A stretch of DNA of 64,000 nt, taken from NCBI RefSeq assembly GCF_016802725.1, contig NC_052673.1, positions 7,761,037 through 7,825,036 of the forward strand, written 5' to 3'. This document shows, in pieces, positions 50,430 through 63,355 of the stretch. Origin of the DNA: Solenopsis invicta (taxonomy: Eukaryota > Arthropoda > Insecta > Hymenoptera > Formicidae). Made by a program: the position numbers and the translations under genes. Below the pieces are notes generated by a model. It searched no databases, was not told where the DNA came from, and saw nothing but the letters and a program-made list of their open reading frames with translations. Each line of letters begins with the position of its first letter. Position 1 is the first letter of the stretch.

Positions 50430-50720
50430 TTTGAACCCAAAAATAATATAATATGAATATGAATACATCCAAATTCAACATGAATAGCTTGTTTGGTATT
50501 TCAATTCATTTAAATCCAGAAATAATATAATGAGACATAAATCCATCCAAATTCAAAATAATGAATAGCTTATTTCATATTTCAATTTATTTGAATCCAG
50601 AAATAATACATACAATGAAAACATGAATTCATCCGAATTGAAAATGATCAATAGCGCATTTCGTATTTGAGTCCATTTGAATTCGAAAGTACTCCGGGAC
50701 TCTAAAGCGCTTGAATAAAT
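50430..50720 (+). repeat. Tandem repeat, about 3-4 units of 75-82 bp
   Basis: Successive units contain CATCCAAATTCAA, then ATGAATAGC, then a TTTCATATTTCAATT-like block, then TTTGAATCCAGAAATAATA. Units differ by about a fifth of positions. A related block lies at 10545-10740, so the unit is dispersed as well as tandem. Confidence 0.75.
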
Positions 50721-51165
50721 TAAAATGCATTGCAATTTTTAATTTATTTAAATTTATGTTTGCTGGGTAATTAATACATACATTAACTAATTTAAAAATA
50801 ATATCTATTAAAATCTATTCTTTTTTCTCTTTTGCACTTAAAATTAATTCGAAGATTACGATGCTTATTAGCGTTTATTCGATTTCAGACTCTAACAAAA
50901 CTCTGGCTTTTTATCCATTATGCAGCGCACTGTAATTATATACATCTATTTACTGCGATACACTATTTAGTGGTGCAACTGTTTTACGGCGTGATGATAG
51001 ATATAAATGGTATGTGGTAGATGTAGGTGCCTTTAAATGCGCAAGAGATACGAATAAAAATGTCAGAACACGTGTTTATTATTTCGAAGTTAAGACACAG
51101 CGCTCCCATAAGTCAGAGGTTGAGAGCAAGTGCTACGTGCGTCACGCACTCTTAACTGCATCCTG

Positions 51166-51170
<5 letters not shown>

Positions 51171-51216
<46 letters not shown>

Positions 51217-51220
51217 GCAC

Positions 51221-51255
<35 letters not shown>
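51171..51255 (+). repeat. (CA)n microsatellite
   Basis: About 40 dinucleotide units, interrupted by a few CG steps. A second dinucleotide of the complementary type, (GT)n, lies at 24869-24896. Confidence 0.95.
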
Positions 51256-51256
<1 letters not shown>

Positions 51257-51578
51257 CCAATATAATTCTATTACTTTCAAACAATGTCCTCCGATAGGAG
51301 ATCAGAATCTGAGCCATAACTCCACGAAGGTATATAACTTAGGGCGCGCACAATGCTCCAGCGCTTTTTATCGATCGGGGTTAGCGAAAACAAGCGCGAG
51401 TCATGTGATTCTTAAAGGAGAAAAGAATGCATTCTTATTGCGTGCCGGTGTGCTTAGTTAAGCCGGAGTGTCTAGCGATAGGGTGCTAGAGCCGAGACAT
51501 ACCGTAAGATCGGGCGTCCCGCACGCAACCTTGATACAACAGTAAATAACTCGCATGTGCGTAACGTGCTCCTTGAAA

Positions 51579-51671
51579 TCGGAGTCCTAGCGCGGCACGG
51601 CGCGACGCGGCGCAGCTCGGCTCGGCTCGGCTCGGCTCTGCGCGGCGCGACGTGGCGCGGCGCGCGGCGAT
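51579..51671 (+). repeat. GC-rich imperfect CTCGG/GCGCG repeat
   Basis: A run of CTCGG pentamers (GCTCGGCTCGGCTCGGCTCGG) sits between GCGCGGCGCGACG-type imperfect repeats. The surrounding island (51450-52020) is CpG-rich and has overlapping open frames on both strands, with Arg/Ala-rich products that look compositional. Confidence 0.85.
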
Positions 51672-52230
51672 TCGCGCGAGAGCGCGCAGGCATTCGCGTG
51701 GGCGATTAGATCCGCGACACGCTTTACGGGATAAAAGGGAAAAAAGGATAAAGAAAAAGATCGGTACAATAGCCCTTTGTGTGTCTGTCCGCTCGCGGGA
51801 CGGTTCGGCAATGGCGACGCGCGCGCGCGCGCGCGCGTTGCGTGTCGCTCGTGTTGTGAAACGAATTCCAGGACAGACGTTTTCCGGATCTGCGCGATCT
51901 GCCGCTTACGTAAAAGCGTCAGCCTTCGTGAAAACGATCGTCCTTCAAAGGTGGCCGACCGAGCCGATTTGGATACCCTTCGCTCTGCGCGCTTATTAAT
52001 CTTCGAGATGTGTCGTAACACGCGGTTAAATCTGTCATCGATGGAAATTATTACTGCTATATAAAGTTGAGTGTTATATTCGTATCTTTACCAGGAAAAT
52101 GTTTCGTAACGCGTTTTTCTACGCGCTTCTCTGAGAAAGATAATAATTTAGCCATCGCTATACATATCGTGTTTACAAAATTTTTATCTTCTAAATTTTT
52201 GTCTGTAGCTTTTTTCCGCGATTCTACATT

Positions 52231-52232
<2 letters not shown>

Positions 52233-52290
<58 letters not shown>
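52233..52290 (+). repeat. (CT)n microsatellite
   Basis: About 25 uninterrupted CT units. Similar CT/GA tracts occur at 25495-25528, 27904-27921, 29938-30003, 35176-35246, 44572-44597, 46725-46752 and 61968-61990, most of them at the edge of a CpG-rich island. Confidence 0.95.
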
Positions 52291-53430
52291 ATTTCTTTTT
52301 TGTATTTATCATGAAAAAAATATATATAAATAATTAAAATCTGCGGCAATTACCGTTAGCGAAAAGTTTGTGTGAAGCATAAAGTAAATGCTTAATAAAA
52401 AAATACTCATCTACTGTAATCATAAAAATTAAAATTGTTATCATCTTAATTATTATGCCGTGTGACGCAAATGCTTTCAATTATTTATTATATGTATGTG
52501 GATATACACATATTAAGGAATGACCATTAATCAAATCTTGTTGTAATTATACAAAATCTATATTTCCAAGAAGAAATGTATCTAAGAAGAAAGCAAATTA
52601 TCATAAAAAACTATATGACAAAGTTTATTTTTCATTTTTTTTTATGTATAATGGAACTTTCTTACGAAGAAACAACCGCGCCGTAATTTCGCAGAAATTC
52701 ATAATTCGATTTTCCATCGCTACTGTTTCTTTTTTTCTTCCTCCTGCTTATAAACCATGAGAATTGCGTCATGGTATCTCAGAATTTCCCTTATGCAATC
52801 GATCATAATCGCCGGGAAGGACCTACGAAGTCATTCTCGCATATGTACGCCTGTGATCTCATTTCACTAAAATGTGTAAATATCCCCTCAAGAAAGATTT
52901 CTAATAACAAAGTTAAAAATATTCTCGATGCACTTAATCTTATTGCAATCTTGCGCAATATAAAAACAAAAGCAATATTAAGATGAGATCTATAATTCCT
53001 ATTTTCTTGCATCGAATTAAATAAGATTAACTTATTATTTTGAGACAAGAGTAACACATAATGAATTTCAGTTTAAATATTCTTACATTTAGAATATTTG
53101 TTCGATGTTAATGTACGTAATTAATCGCTATGCAGTCGGAACCAATAGAAAATTATGCGATCAAGCGCTCTTTCATAAGAAAGATTCGCACACAATGCAT
53201 TATAATCCGTGTTTGCCATTATCTATATAAAATTATCTAAATAATTATCTAGATGAAGAAGTACCTTTATCTTATCTTTATTTAAATTATTGTAATATAT
53301 CATCTTAGATAAAAGAAGTGTTACCTTCTTTAAATTATCTGAAATAATATGAACATTAACGAAATTTCCAAGTTACCATTTATCCTAACAAAAGAATTTT
53401 TTAAAGTAATGACACAACAGTACAATTTTT

Positions 53431-53590
53431 ATATTGCACTATTACTGATCTGGGCTACATTTCGAAATTCATTGTTAGTATTGAAAATGTATAATATATG
53501 TATAACGCTAATTATAGATTTTTATTATTGGCATTGTATAATATATTGAAACGCAGCCTAGATTACACAGATCAGTAGTAATGCAATATA
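53431..53590. mobile_element. Inverted-repeat element, TACTGATCTG ends
   Basis: The left arm ATTGCACTATTACTGATCTG, then GGCTACATTTCG, mirrors the right arm CGCAGCCTAGATTACACAGATC and AGTAGTAATGCAATA. The 66-codon frame crossing it (53349-53549) is therefore not a gene. Confidence 0.75.
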
Positions 53591-53864
53591 ATTGCATCCA
53601 AAATTATAAATTTGAAAGCTTTTACAAGAAATTTTGTCAGTTATTGCATGAGGTACATTTTCTTTCTATTTTTTAATTTTGATTTTTGTTTGCTTTCGAA
53701 GAGAAATACTTTTTAATCAGATTAAACTTTTTGAAGAATTTTTATTTTTAAGAAATAAAAATTTTGCAATAAAAATATGAATATATTGTTTCATATTCTA
53801 AATGCTTTTGCTTACTTATATTATCTAAAAATTTAACTAAATAAAACCATACATAATTTTATCT

Positions 53865-53980
53865 TTGATCTATTTAACTTAAAAATTAAATCATCTGTAT
53901 CTTACATAAGATACATTTACAAGTAAGTTAATCTTATCTTTATCTGGATAGTTTTAAGTTTTCTAAGCGCAACACTAATT
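53865..53980 (+). repeat. TAAGCGCAACACT repeat, upstream copy
   Basis: TTTATCTGGATAGTTTTAAG, then TTTTCTAAGCGCAACACT, matches the copy inside the small Ets98B intron at 6320-6415. Confidence 0.65.
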
Positions 53981-56900
53981 ACAATCAACGCATCCACAAA
54001 GATTCAATAGTCTTTGCTTACGCATACAACGTCTTTATGAATCTAATGGATTATTTTGCTAAGAGACGATATTGTTAGTATTTACGAAATAAGCATCTCT
54101 TTTGTAGACCTTTGTGATATTTTATCAGAAAGAACATTCTTCAAATTTTCTTCGGATCAATCTATTGTTAAATCAAGAATATTATGAGATTTGCCTTAAA
54201 TTTCCATTGTCTAATTTAAACCTGTCTGAAAAAATTAATGAGACAGCACATCAAAATCATTTTATTCTGGATTTAAGAAAGATTTTTACATTTAAGAATA
54301 TAATATTCCCTTCCCAATAATAATTATAATTGTCTCCATATCAATCATATTTTATGATACATAGAAGAATAACAGCATTGAATCCAAAAATCTTTTCTGC
54401 GTATGTTTGCGTTATATCTAAGAAAAGTATATATGTATATATATTTCTTTTTCTTTTTACATTATTCATGCGAGGTATTTAAATCCTTTTCTCAAATAGT
54501 TCGATTACTACAATCATTGACCGCAAACGCACAGGTGTTCGCTATTGATCGGCTTAACTAGTTTAGTAAACGCTTCACGTGATCACGATTGGATCGATCT
54601 TTCCTCATTACGAAAGTACGACGTCCGGTTAAGAATCTGAATCCATTTTGAAAAATCGAACAAGTTTAGATTACGCTTTCCCAGATGCACTAGACAATTC
54701 CATCATTGTCTCGTCCGTTTCTATTTGTGATAACAATCAATAATCTATTTTTTTTAGTATCTTAATTCTGCATGTATCTTTCTTTTGGCAACACACAAAT
54801 AGATGTATTTTGAATTTTATTGCAAGTCATCGTTTGAGTAGAAAAATTTAATTTTAATTTATATTGTTTAGCATTATCTGCAATCCTCTCGGTTTACAAT
54901 AAATTCGAGATATTTGATGTTTGATATTCTATATAGATATAATTCGCGAATGTGTGCTTCGAACGCGTTGGCGTTTTAGTGCGCATTTACGTCATCATGT
55001 GACGGGATTCGACTCGGAGAAAGCGCGTTCATCGAAAAGAGTCTCGGAAAGAGGTTTTGCGCATCCCCGAGCGTGGCAAAGAGGGAGAAGACGTGTGGGA
55101 AACGCGGCAGAGGGTGGCAGATACAAAAATGCCAGAAGGTCTGCTGACGTCCGTCCAACCAATTTGTCCACATCGCTCAGCTGCGAGAAAAAGAGAAAGG
55201 AGGAAACGCATGCAAGGGGAAAAAAGGGAGCAGGATTTACGTCAGAAAAGAAAGAAGCAAGACCGCGAAAGTGCAATGGCTCTTGCGCTACCCCGTGAGA
55301 GCATCTGACTGATTTGAGCCAGTAGCGATTCGCCTCTTCGCCCGGAGATTTTATTCTAGAATTTATTTCAACTCGGTCATTCAGCTGCAATATAAATAAA
55401 ACATAACAAGTTTGCAATAAATGTTACATATCTGGTGGCAAAGTTGGTATTTCTTTTTTTTATGAATGTTTCTCAAAAATAATGTTATTTTTTTTAGCTG
55501 TTACAAAAGTAATTCCGTTACAAAAGTAGAAATAAAAAAAAACTATGTAATTATGCGTGTCCTTAAATGTATCAAGTTTGAATAGTTTCAAAAAAAAAAA
55601 AAAAAATTAAATGCAGAGTAGCGAATACAAATCAGGCACGGTCAATGATAAACAAAAATAATACAAAGATATTCATTGATATTTAAATTGAAATGTGTTG
55701 TACGTTTTAGCTCTTCCGTCGAGCCATCTTTAGCATATATTGAAAGTGGTAGCAATACAAATATGCATTACTATTGACCAAGAGATGGAAGATTTTCTTG
55801 TAAAAGAGATATCAAAATATTCGGATTGTTAAACAAATATAGTGGACATAGTTAATACCGGAAATGAATTGTAATTGAGCACAACAAATTAGAAATAACA
55901 TTGCTAAATCAAAAGGAAAGACTCACTTCAAAATCAGCAATTGACAAAAATGGATTTAAAAGTTGTAACGAGTGCAAATTCATAATTTAAGTCACAAAGA
56001 CCTGAGTGTTCAGTAAAATCAAATTACAACTTTTTATCTACCATTTTATATTATTCAAATAATAAAATTTTATTTATTAGTGTAAAATCACGATTTGTTG
56101 ATTTTTTTAATAATGTCGATTTTAGATACTTCAAATTAGTAAACTTTTTGGAGCATTAAAAAAATACTCTTGCAAGTACAGACACAGCTTTTTGCTATAA
56201 AAAATTAACTAAGGTAGATAAATGATTAACAAATATAGTAATAACGCATATGTTTGGTACTTAACCAATCTAAATAACGGAGACAGAATTTATATCTGAA
56301 TTGAAATTTAGAAAGAACATTTTCCTGTGACGCCTATTTATGTTAAGTTGCCAATTATAGTTGTTATACAATTTGACGGTATAATTAACAATAAAACCTA
56401 AATTTTCTAGAAAATATTGTTAAAATGTTGCTGCTATAAATTCTATATATGACAAACAATAGTTTAGCAAATACAAAAAGCAGTGATAAATTTTTTTTGT
56501 GACACCTAAAACTCTATCTATATCAGCAAAATATTTTTTTGAGTGAGTGATTTGTTTTGCTACTTTTTTGTTAGTCCAAAGACTCAATTAAATCCCCATT
56601 GATTTTTTTTTCTTTAATTTAAAATTAAAACATTTGAGTGTTTATTCAAAGTAATCATGTTTGCGAATTTTTGCAATACAATTTTTTTACACAATTGTAA
56701 TTATTATACTTGAAAATAAAATATTTTTGCCCAGATCTAATTTATTGTTTTTATCTGACTTTGAGGTATTAATTTCACTAATTATGAGCTAAAAGATATG
56801 CATTTGGTTCAGAGACAGTCTAACGTAACAAAGTTACAGGATTCTACATACCCATAGGTGCACGGAAAATATAAAAAATGAGGGTGGCGAGCTAGAATTA

Positions 56901-57724
56901 AAATTCACATAGATTCAAGAAAATTAATTAATTAATAAAAATATAAATTAAATACGTTTGTTTAATTTAGCCAGCTTTCTTCAATGCGAACGAGTTAATT
57001 TTGCGCCTTATGCAGGAGATGGAAATAATGGATCGCATTCCATTACCGAAGAATTTTCTCGTGTTTTCGATCGATCGACAGAAAATCATTATTTTATCGC
57101 CGATGAAGCATTATCTTCTGGCAATCGGGATAATAATTGTCCACCGTGGCCGACTCAGTCCCGAAGATATCCCATTGTTCGAAGGATCCTGGCTCGAGAT
57201 ACCACATATTTTTCATCGTCTCGTATCTTCGTAACGTTCGCGTATTGCGACCACCCCGTGGTATCTCGCATGAGGTCTCTGGAACATACTTAGGCCTCGT
57301 ACACACTGAAAAATGAAATTCAGCACGCTGCTCCGATGTAACGTCGAAAACGGAGCCATTTTGCGACAAATATCGCTGGTTTAAATTCACGAGGGCCAAG
57401 TAAAATTATTATCACACAGACATGGAATCCTCCCTCAATAATTAATATTAAAATAAAACCGTGATTTGTAAATACAATTTAAATTAAAAAATGACTAGTA
57501 TACAACTAAAGCAAAATTTTAGTGCTGAAATAATGTTGCTTATGTGATTTTACGTACAATATCTGATTCTTTGGAACTGTGCACCATTACTTTCGATTTC
57601 AAACACAGCTCTTAAATTGAATCAGAAAAATACATAATATTACAAAATTAAGTTGACAATCAATTTAATGTTGCTGATGATAATTAGCATTTCTAAGATC
57701 ATTCCCTATCCCGGAACGTTATTT

Positions 57725-57865
57725 TCACCACTAAAATCTGTAGGAATTAAGCAAGATAAACGAAGTTGACTACGAGATTTGAAGTTGGAAGCCTTGATTC
57801 TCACTTTTAGCACTTAACGTGCTACACCACGATTACTCCATTGGTCCTAAACAATTTTAATCGTC
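57725..57865 (-). repeat. tRNA-like (SINE-like) module related to 13411-13855
   Basis: Read on minus, CAATGGAGTAATCGTGGTG, then TAGCACGTTAAGTGC, and later CTTCAAATCTCG align with CAATGGAACAATGATG, TAGCGCTCTAAGTGC and GTTTGAATCTCAG near 13590-13665. The spacing of A- and B-box-like motifs fits a tRNA-derived SINE head. Confidence 0.5.
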
Positions 57866-59180
57866 TATAATTTGCCGTCTAGTTTTTTTATTTTTCTACA
57901 GATCTCTCTATGTCCATACTAGCCTTTATCAATTTAAATTGAATAAAATTTCTCCTTACAATCGAAAAAATATCAATATTTATTTATTCTGTAGATGTCA
58001 TCAGCTTCAAGCTCAACACTTAATCGAAGAATGTTAAATGACATCTCTGTACTCGCGTGATAGCACTTTCACGTTCATTGATATTTCTGAGAATCTTGTC
58101 TCCGTAAGAATTTTATCCCTTAGAAACATCGATTAATTAACGCGCCGCTTCATTATTCATATAGAACAGACCTCCTAGGGACATCCATGAGACGTCCATG
58201 GGATTTCCATGGAGCATTCAAAGGACATTCGTACGACCTAAAGATGTCCTTGGGACATCCTTTGGATAAATTGTTTGAGTCATACTTGAAAAAAAAAAAA
58301 TCGCAAGGACGTAAAAAATCACGTCAACATATCGATTAAAATTTTCTTCAAACATGCATAATTATTTGTTTGAAAATATCCTTCGTTCAGCTTCCAGATT
58401 TTGCGCATCTCGAAGCCGCGCTATCGATAATTAGCGACTTCTACCGCGGAGCGATATGTGAGATCGTGCTATGAGTGTTCTATCTGACGGCAGAAACGAC
58501 GATAATTACGATCGGAGCGATCGTGCCAGCCATTATCTATCGCGCAGCGCATACGATGCAGTTCTCGCAAAAGGTTACAACACGCCACCGCGGCTCGTAT
58601 TGTAACCTTTGCGAGGCGTTCTGTCGCAATCCCTCACAATACGCGCCGCGTTTGCCGCCGCGAGCATTCGCTTGCGCGCCTAACGCTTTATCACAATCCG
58701 AATTAATAGTGCGCGCGGCGGTTTTTAATAATCCCGCTGATTTATGAAGCGCACGCCGCGGTATGTTACGATCGAGTTCGATGCGGCGCCCGGTCGATTT
58801 CTTTTTTTTTTTCTTTTTCTTCTTTCTTTCTTCCCCTCTCGTTCGTCCACGGATCTTCACCGGCGCGAATAATGAAGTCGGCTTGCGCGCGAGAGGATCC
58901 ACTCGCGAAAGAAATGAATTTCACGCCTATTACGCTATTCGCGCCACTTTATCACTCACGCTGCTCGTCCAAAAAAAAAGGTCTAATCATTTTGCGCAAG
59001 CTAAATCTCACAAAAGCAAACTCGCAAAGCTTAAACGGAAAAATGTTACTAGAAGCAGAAAGTCGCTTTTATTATCTTTTTTTTTACGTATACAAAATGT
59101 TTAATTACATGCGTTATTTTAAGTTACAACTACTCGAAGAAAAAATTTTTTCATTGAAATATTGTTACAAAAAGCTGATT

Positions 59181-59640
59181 CTATGAGAGCTACAATACTC
59201 TTAGAATATTATCTGGATATTATGAAAAATTAAAATAATATTAAAATAATATTCCGAGAATATCATTCAATATTTTTAATATTATTTTAATATTATGGGA
59301 ATATTGTATTGATGTTAGATGTATGTTTAAAATAATATTCGTGGCATATTATTTTAATATCTATGGAATATTATGAAAATGTTGTACAAATATTTAGCGG
59401 TAAAAAATTATTGTGAATTATTAAACATAAAATATTCATAAACTTTATAATTATTACATTTAAAAGTTGTAATATTCTCGATAATTTGAAATATTGAAGT
59501 AAATAATGTTATTTACTTCTCATATAATATTCATATAATATTCATATTATTAGAAGTGGACATATAACCACTTTTTATTAATATTGAATAATATTTTAAA
59601 GATATTATTTAATATTAAACAATATTATAACGCTTATAAA
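59181..59640 (+). mobile_element. MITE family A, copy 5
   Basis: The full body of the family is present (ATTCATAAACTTTATAATTA; CGATAATTTGAAATATTGAA) with eroded ends, GAGCTACAATACT at the left and AATATTATAACGCTTATAA at the right. Confidence 0.8.
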
Positions 59641-60995
59641 AGACTTTGTGAAGTTCTTTTTGTGACAAACCGTTTCTCAAATAATTGAATAAAATTCTGG
59701 TGAAAATTTATCTCATAATTTTTGTACGAATTGAAGCATTTTTCAGAAATACTCAGAAAATCTACATCTTCTCTTAGAATTCTTCATACATGTGCATTCT
59801 GAAATATTTTAAGATTTTGCATCCCATAATTTGTAAAAAATATTCAACTTTTTTTAGATTTGATAACATTTTGTCAGAAGTTATAAAACAAAAAGTCTTA
59901 AAAATCTTAAGATATCTCATAATTAACATATATAAAAAATTCTGAGAAAAAAAAGTTTATATGAAAAATTCTGAGAATAATTTTCACCAGGGAGATAGAA
60001 ATTCGAAGATATTTTAGAGCGTTTTGTTACGACGATGAGATCAATCTCTGCCAATTTTTTTTTAACGTCTACGAATAAGAAAAACGAAAGAGCATAGCGT
60101 CGAAACACTCGTATGCAAAAACATGCGAAAGATCACGATTTTGCCAATCCTCCGGGGAAAGGATTCTCCGGCACGCGGTCGCGTTGTGAGCCGATCTTAA
60201 CGCGATCGGCGTTTATTGAGAAGCAGTCGCGATACAAGATAGAAGGAGAGCGTAGCGGTGGTGCTTTAGCGAGGCGGAGGAGGAGCGGGCAAGCGTCCAC
60301 CTTCTCTTCAGGGTGCTCTTACCATGCGTAAATATAGGGCATACCACGTAGCGAGTGCACCGCGAAGGGTGACCCCGATGACCCAAGTGGTACCCGAAGG
60401 CAACCAGTCTCGATGAAGAGGACGAGCGCGCGCGAAAGGAGTGAGGAGGGAGCAAAGGGAGGTGGATGCGAGGGAGGAACGAATCGTCGAGCCGGTCCAA
60501 ATGGAGAAAAAAGGCGAACTCGCCAAAGAGGAAGAGAAGAAGAAGAACGGAGACGAAGACGGCGAGAGAGAACGAAGAGAGAGAGGGAGAGAATGAGGAG
60601 GAAGAAGAGAAGGAGGGAGATGGTACGCTAAAGAGACGTACGTTCCCACACGAACCCCCCAAGATGCGTCCTGCCATGGTCGGGCCTCTGGACCCCCGAT
60701 GCCCAGAAGCTGATAAAAACAGCTACAAAACTGCCTACCGGTGTTTTCTGCCTTTTGCTCCTGCGTTACTCCCTCTTACTGCCGTCTCTCTTCGACACCT
60801 TCTGCTCGGTCCAAGATCTTCCTTACGCTTGTTTAATCTAGTCTCGACGACCAAATTAAATATATCTTCAAAATAATTATAATTGCGAGATAATTTGACG
60901 GATATTTTCTGTCGAGAAACATGTATCTATTATATCGAAGTAAGCAATAAACGCCTTTTCACTATAATAAATTCATCAGTATTTATTGTCAATAT

Positions 60996-61433
60996 CCTAT
61001 AAACGCACGATATTCGCAGAATATTATACAAATATTATTAGAAATTAAAATAATATCTATTATTATCAATATCCGAAAGTAACATTTAATACTTTTTAAT
61101 ATCATGAAAATATTCTGTTGATATATGTTCGCTTTACATAATATTCTTGATATATTACTTTAATATCCGTGGAATATTATAAAAATATTCATACAGTTCT
61201 GAGATTTGAGAGAATAAACATTTCTTGAAATATATTAATAATAAATGGCATGTTTAAACTCCAGTTTTTGTATAATTTATTCATTTTAATAAGAAGAAGA
61301 CATCTTTACAATAATATTTAAAAAATATTATTTAATATTATATTATATTACCTAGCATATTACATTTAATATTCTAAGAATAGAATAATACCTAAAATAT
61401 TATTTAATATTAAATAATATTACACACTTATAG
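60996..61433 (+). mobile_element. MITE family A, copy 6 (diverged)
   Basis: The ends CCTATAAACGCACGATATT and AATATTACACACTTATAG match the family. The right half is rearranged or replaced by other AT-rich sequence, so this looks like an old or recombined copy. Confidence 0.65.
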
Positions 61434-62396
61434 AGTATCTCTCTTATTTAGAATTAATAATGGTTTTATAATAATTTTTATTTCATAAAATTAATGAAAT
61501 TGAACTTTGAAGATAGAATCTTTTGTGAAGGACGAAACTAAAGACATCACAATAAAAGTGCGGTATGTATGCAAGGTCTGACGGGATAAAAGCTCAGGCT
61601 TGATTAGCACTGACAGCGCTGACAATGCGTAATGTTCGCGCGTATTCGAATTCATTCTGGATTTATCCCCATTGCGTCGCCGCTCATATTGTCGGGATCG
61701 CGATTGCGACACAGATTTACGCCGTGGGAATCGGCGACGGTGCGATGGGTCTTGCAGGGAGCGCGCGGCGCGGCGGACGCAATTCCATCGTCGGATGCGA
61801 TCGCCGCGATGGCGTGAGTCACACATGTGGCGTTGCTACACTTTCTATGATACGGTGTGGAAAGAGAGTCGAGAGTATATGCGCGCGAGCCAAATTGCGA
61901 AACTATCGCCGATCGGCGAGTTTATTGGGAAGGTACGCCGCGCGCGGCCTTTGCACACGTGCGTGAAAGAGAGAGAGAGAGAGAGAGAGGGATAGTAATA
62001 GAGAGCAATCAGCCTGGAAAGTGACGCGTGAAATTACAATGACGATAAGTCTCGCGCGCGGCGGATATACCGACGCAACGGAAGTGACTAACGCGATTTT
62101 TAGTCCGCCGCCGCGTCATACCGCCCCTCGTGACGTCGTTTTTCCCCTTCTTGCGAGCGCAATGGAAATTACTTTATCTCGACTACCGGAAAAACCTACG
62201 GCTTATCTCGCTTAAGAGAAATGTCGTGGAAAATTATCGGCGCCTCGACATCCTAATTAAAAAGAATTGAATTGATCGAGAAGCATTAATCATTAAAATC
62301 CTACGAAACCCGCGACATTTTATGTTGAAAGTAACGCTAATGTTGCTTTTGAGATTAATCGAGCTGTTTGAGAAGATAAATAGAGGAAAGTTGCCA

Positions 62397-63355
62397 ATAC
62401 TAACATAGACCTCCTACAGCGGCACCTATTTATTTTTTGGAAACTAAACTTTGCACTATATTAATACTTGTAAAAATACTATCTACTTAGATAATTAAGG
62501 AAATAATCCATAATTAATACGCTCATGACTCCTTTCTGTATAAAATCTGCTAAAAATAAATTTTGGAAAAAATAAAAATAAAATTTGCTCGATATTTCTT
62601 TTGCAAGTTGCATAGTTTAAACAATAGTGTGTACATTATTCATGATGTTAAATTATTTTAAATCATTTGTGATTTCCTAAAATTGATTGTTTAGATTTTT
62701 TTCTTTCATATTTTATCTAGCAATACGGTTTGGAACATAAAATCGCTGTGCAGCGTAAATTACTTCTCCCTGAAAATAGATAATAACTATGTTAATCTTT
62801 GACTATAATGTTGACAAATGTTGCATGAATTTCTTGTTTAATACCTTAGAGTAGAAAAAAAATAGAATTTTTGAACAGACTGATAAGATGTCAAAAACAC
62901 GTATGGGAAAATTCAATTCTAGTTTTAATTTTATAAAATGTGTTGTTTATAATTAAAATGTTCAAAATTAATAATACATAAAAATATATTTACTTTATTA
63001 CTTTATTTATCAATTTATTTTATAACTATTTTTTCCTTAGGGGCCGTGTCTAAATTCTTGCTGCCATTACGTTTAAGAAAAAATGTTTCAATAAATCGAT
63101 TACTATATCGGTTCTTTTTTTAAGGGTTTTGCCTACTGTGCCAATTTTAGAGCCCAATTTCTCTTTTTAAATTATATTGCAAAAGCGATAATTATTACGA
63201 AATACAAAACAGTATTATAAAAATTGCATCTGATAGAGGACACTTTTCAGTTTATATTCATGTTTTCAAAATTTTATTTTTAACTTTTGTTTAAGAAATA
63301 TCTAAAAACGAAGTAGCATACCAGTTTTAGTGACTTCTTTCTATCTGTTTAGTTG
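62397..63355 (+). repeat. Long dispersed repeat, copy 2 (partner at 2345-3210)
   Basis: This is the second copy of the repeat, colinear with the first over nearly its full length and slightly longer through small insertions (for example around 63080-63130). It lies upstream of the gene, about 60 kb from copy 1, which is in a downstream Ets98B intron. It is not coding. Confidence 0.8.

Noticed and set aside
51587..52021. 144-codon minus-strand frame
   Set aside because: Arg/Ala/Ser-rich translation of GC-rich repeats; overlaps two open plus-strand frames.
57725..57865. A functional tRNA gene
   Set aside because: A- and B-box-like motifs are present, but no acceptor-stem pairing or complete cloverleaf could be drawn.
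60213..60876. Long frames on both strands (154 codons minus, 136 plus)
   Set aside because: GA-rich simple DNA gives Arg/Glu/Lys on plus and Ser/Leu/Pro on minus; no splice-flanked exon pattern and no recognised motif.
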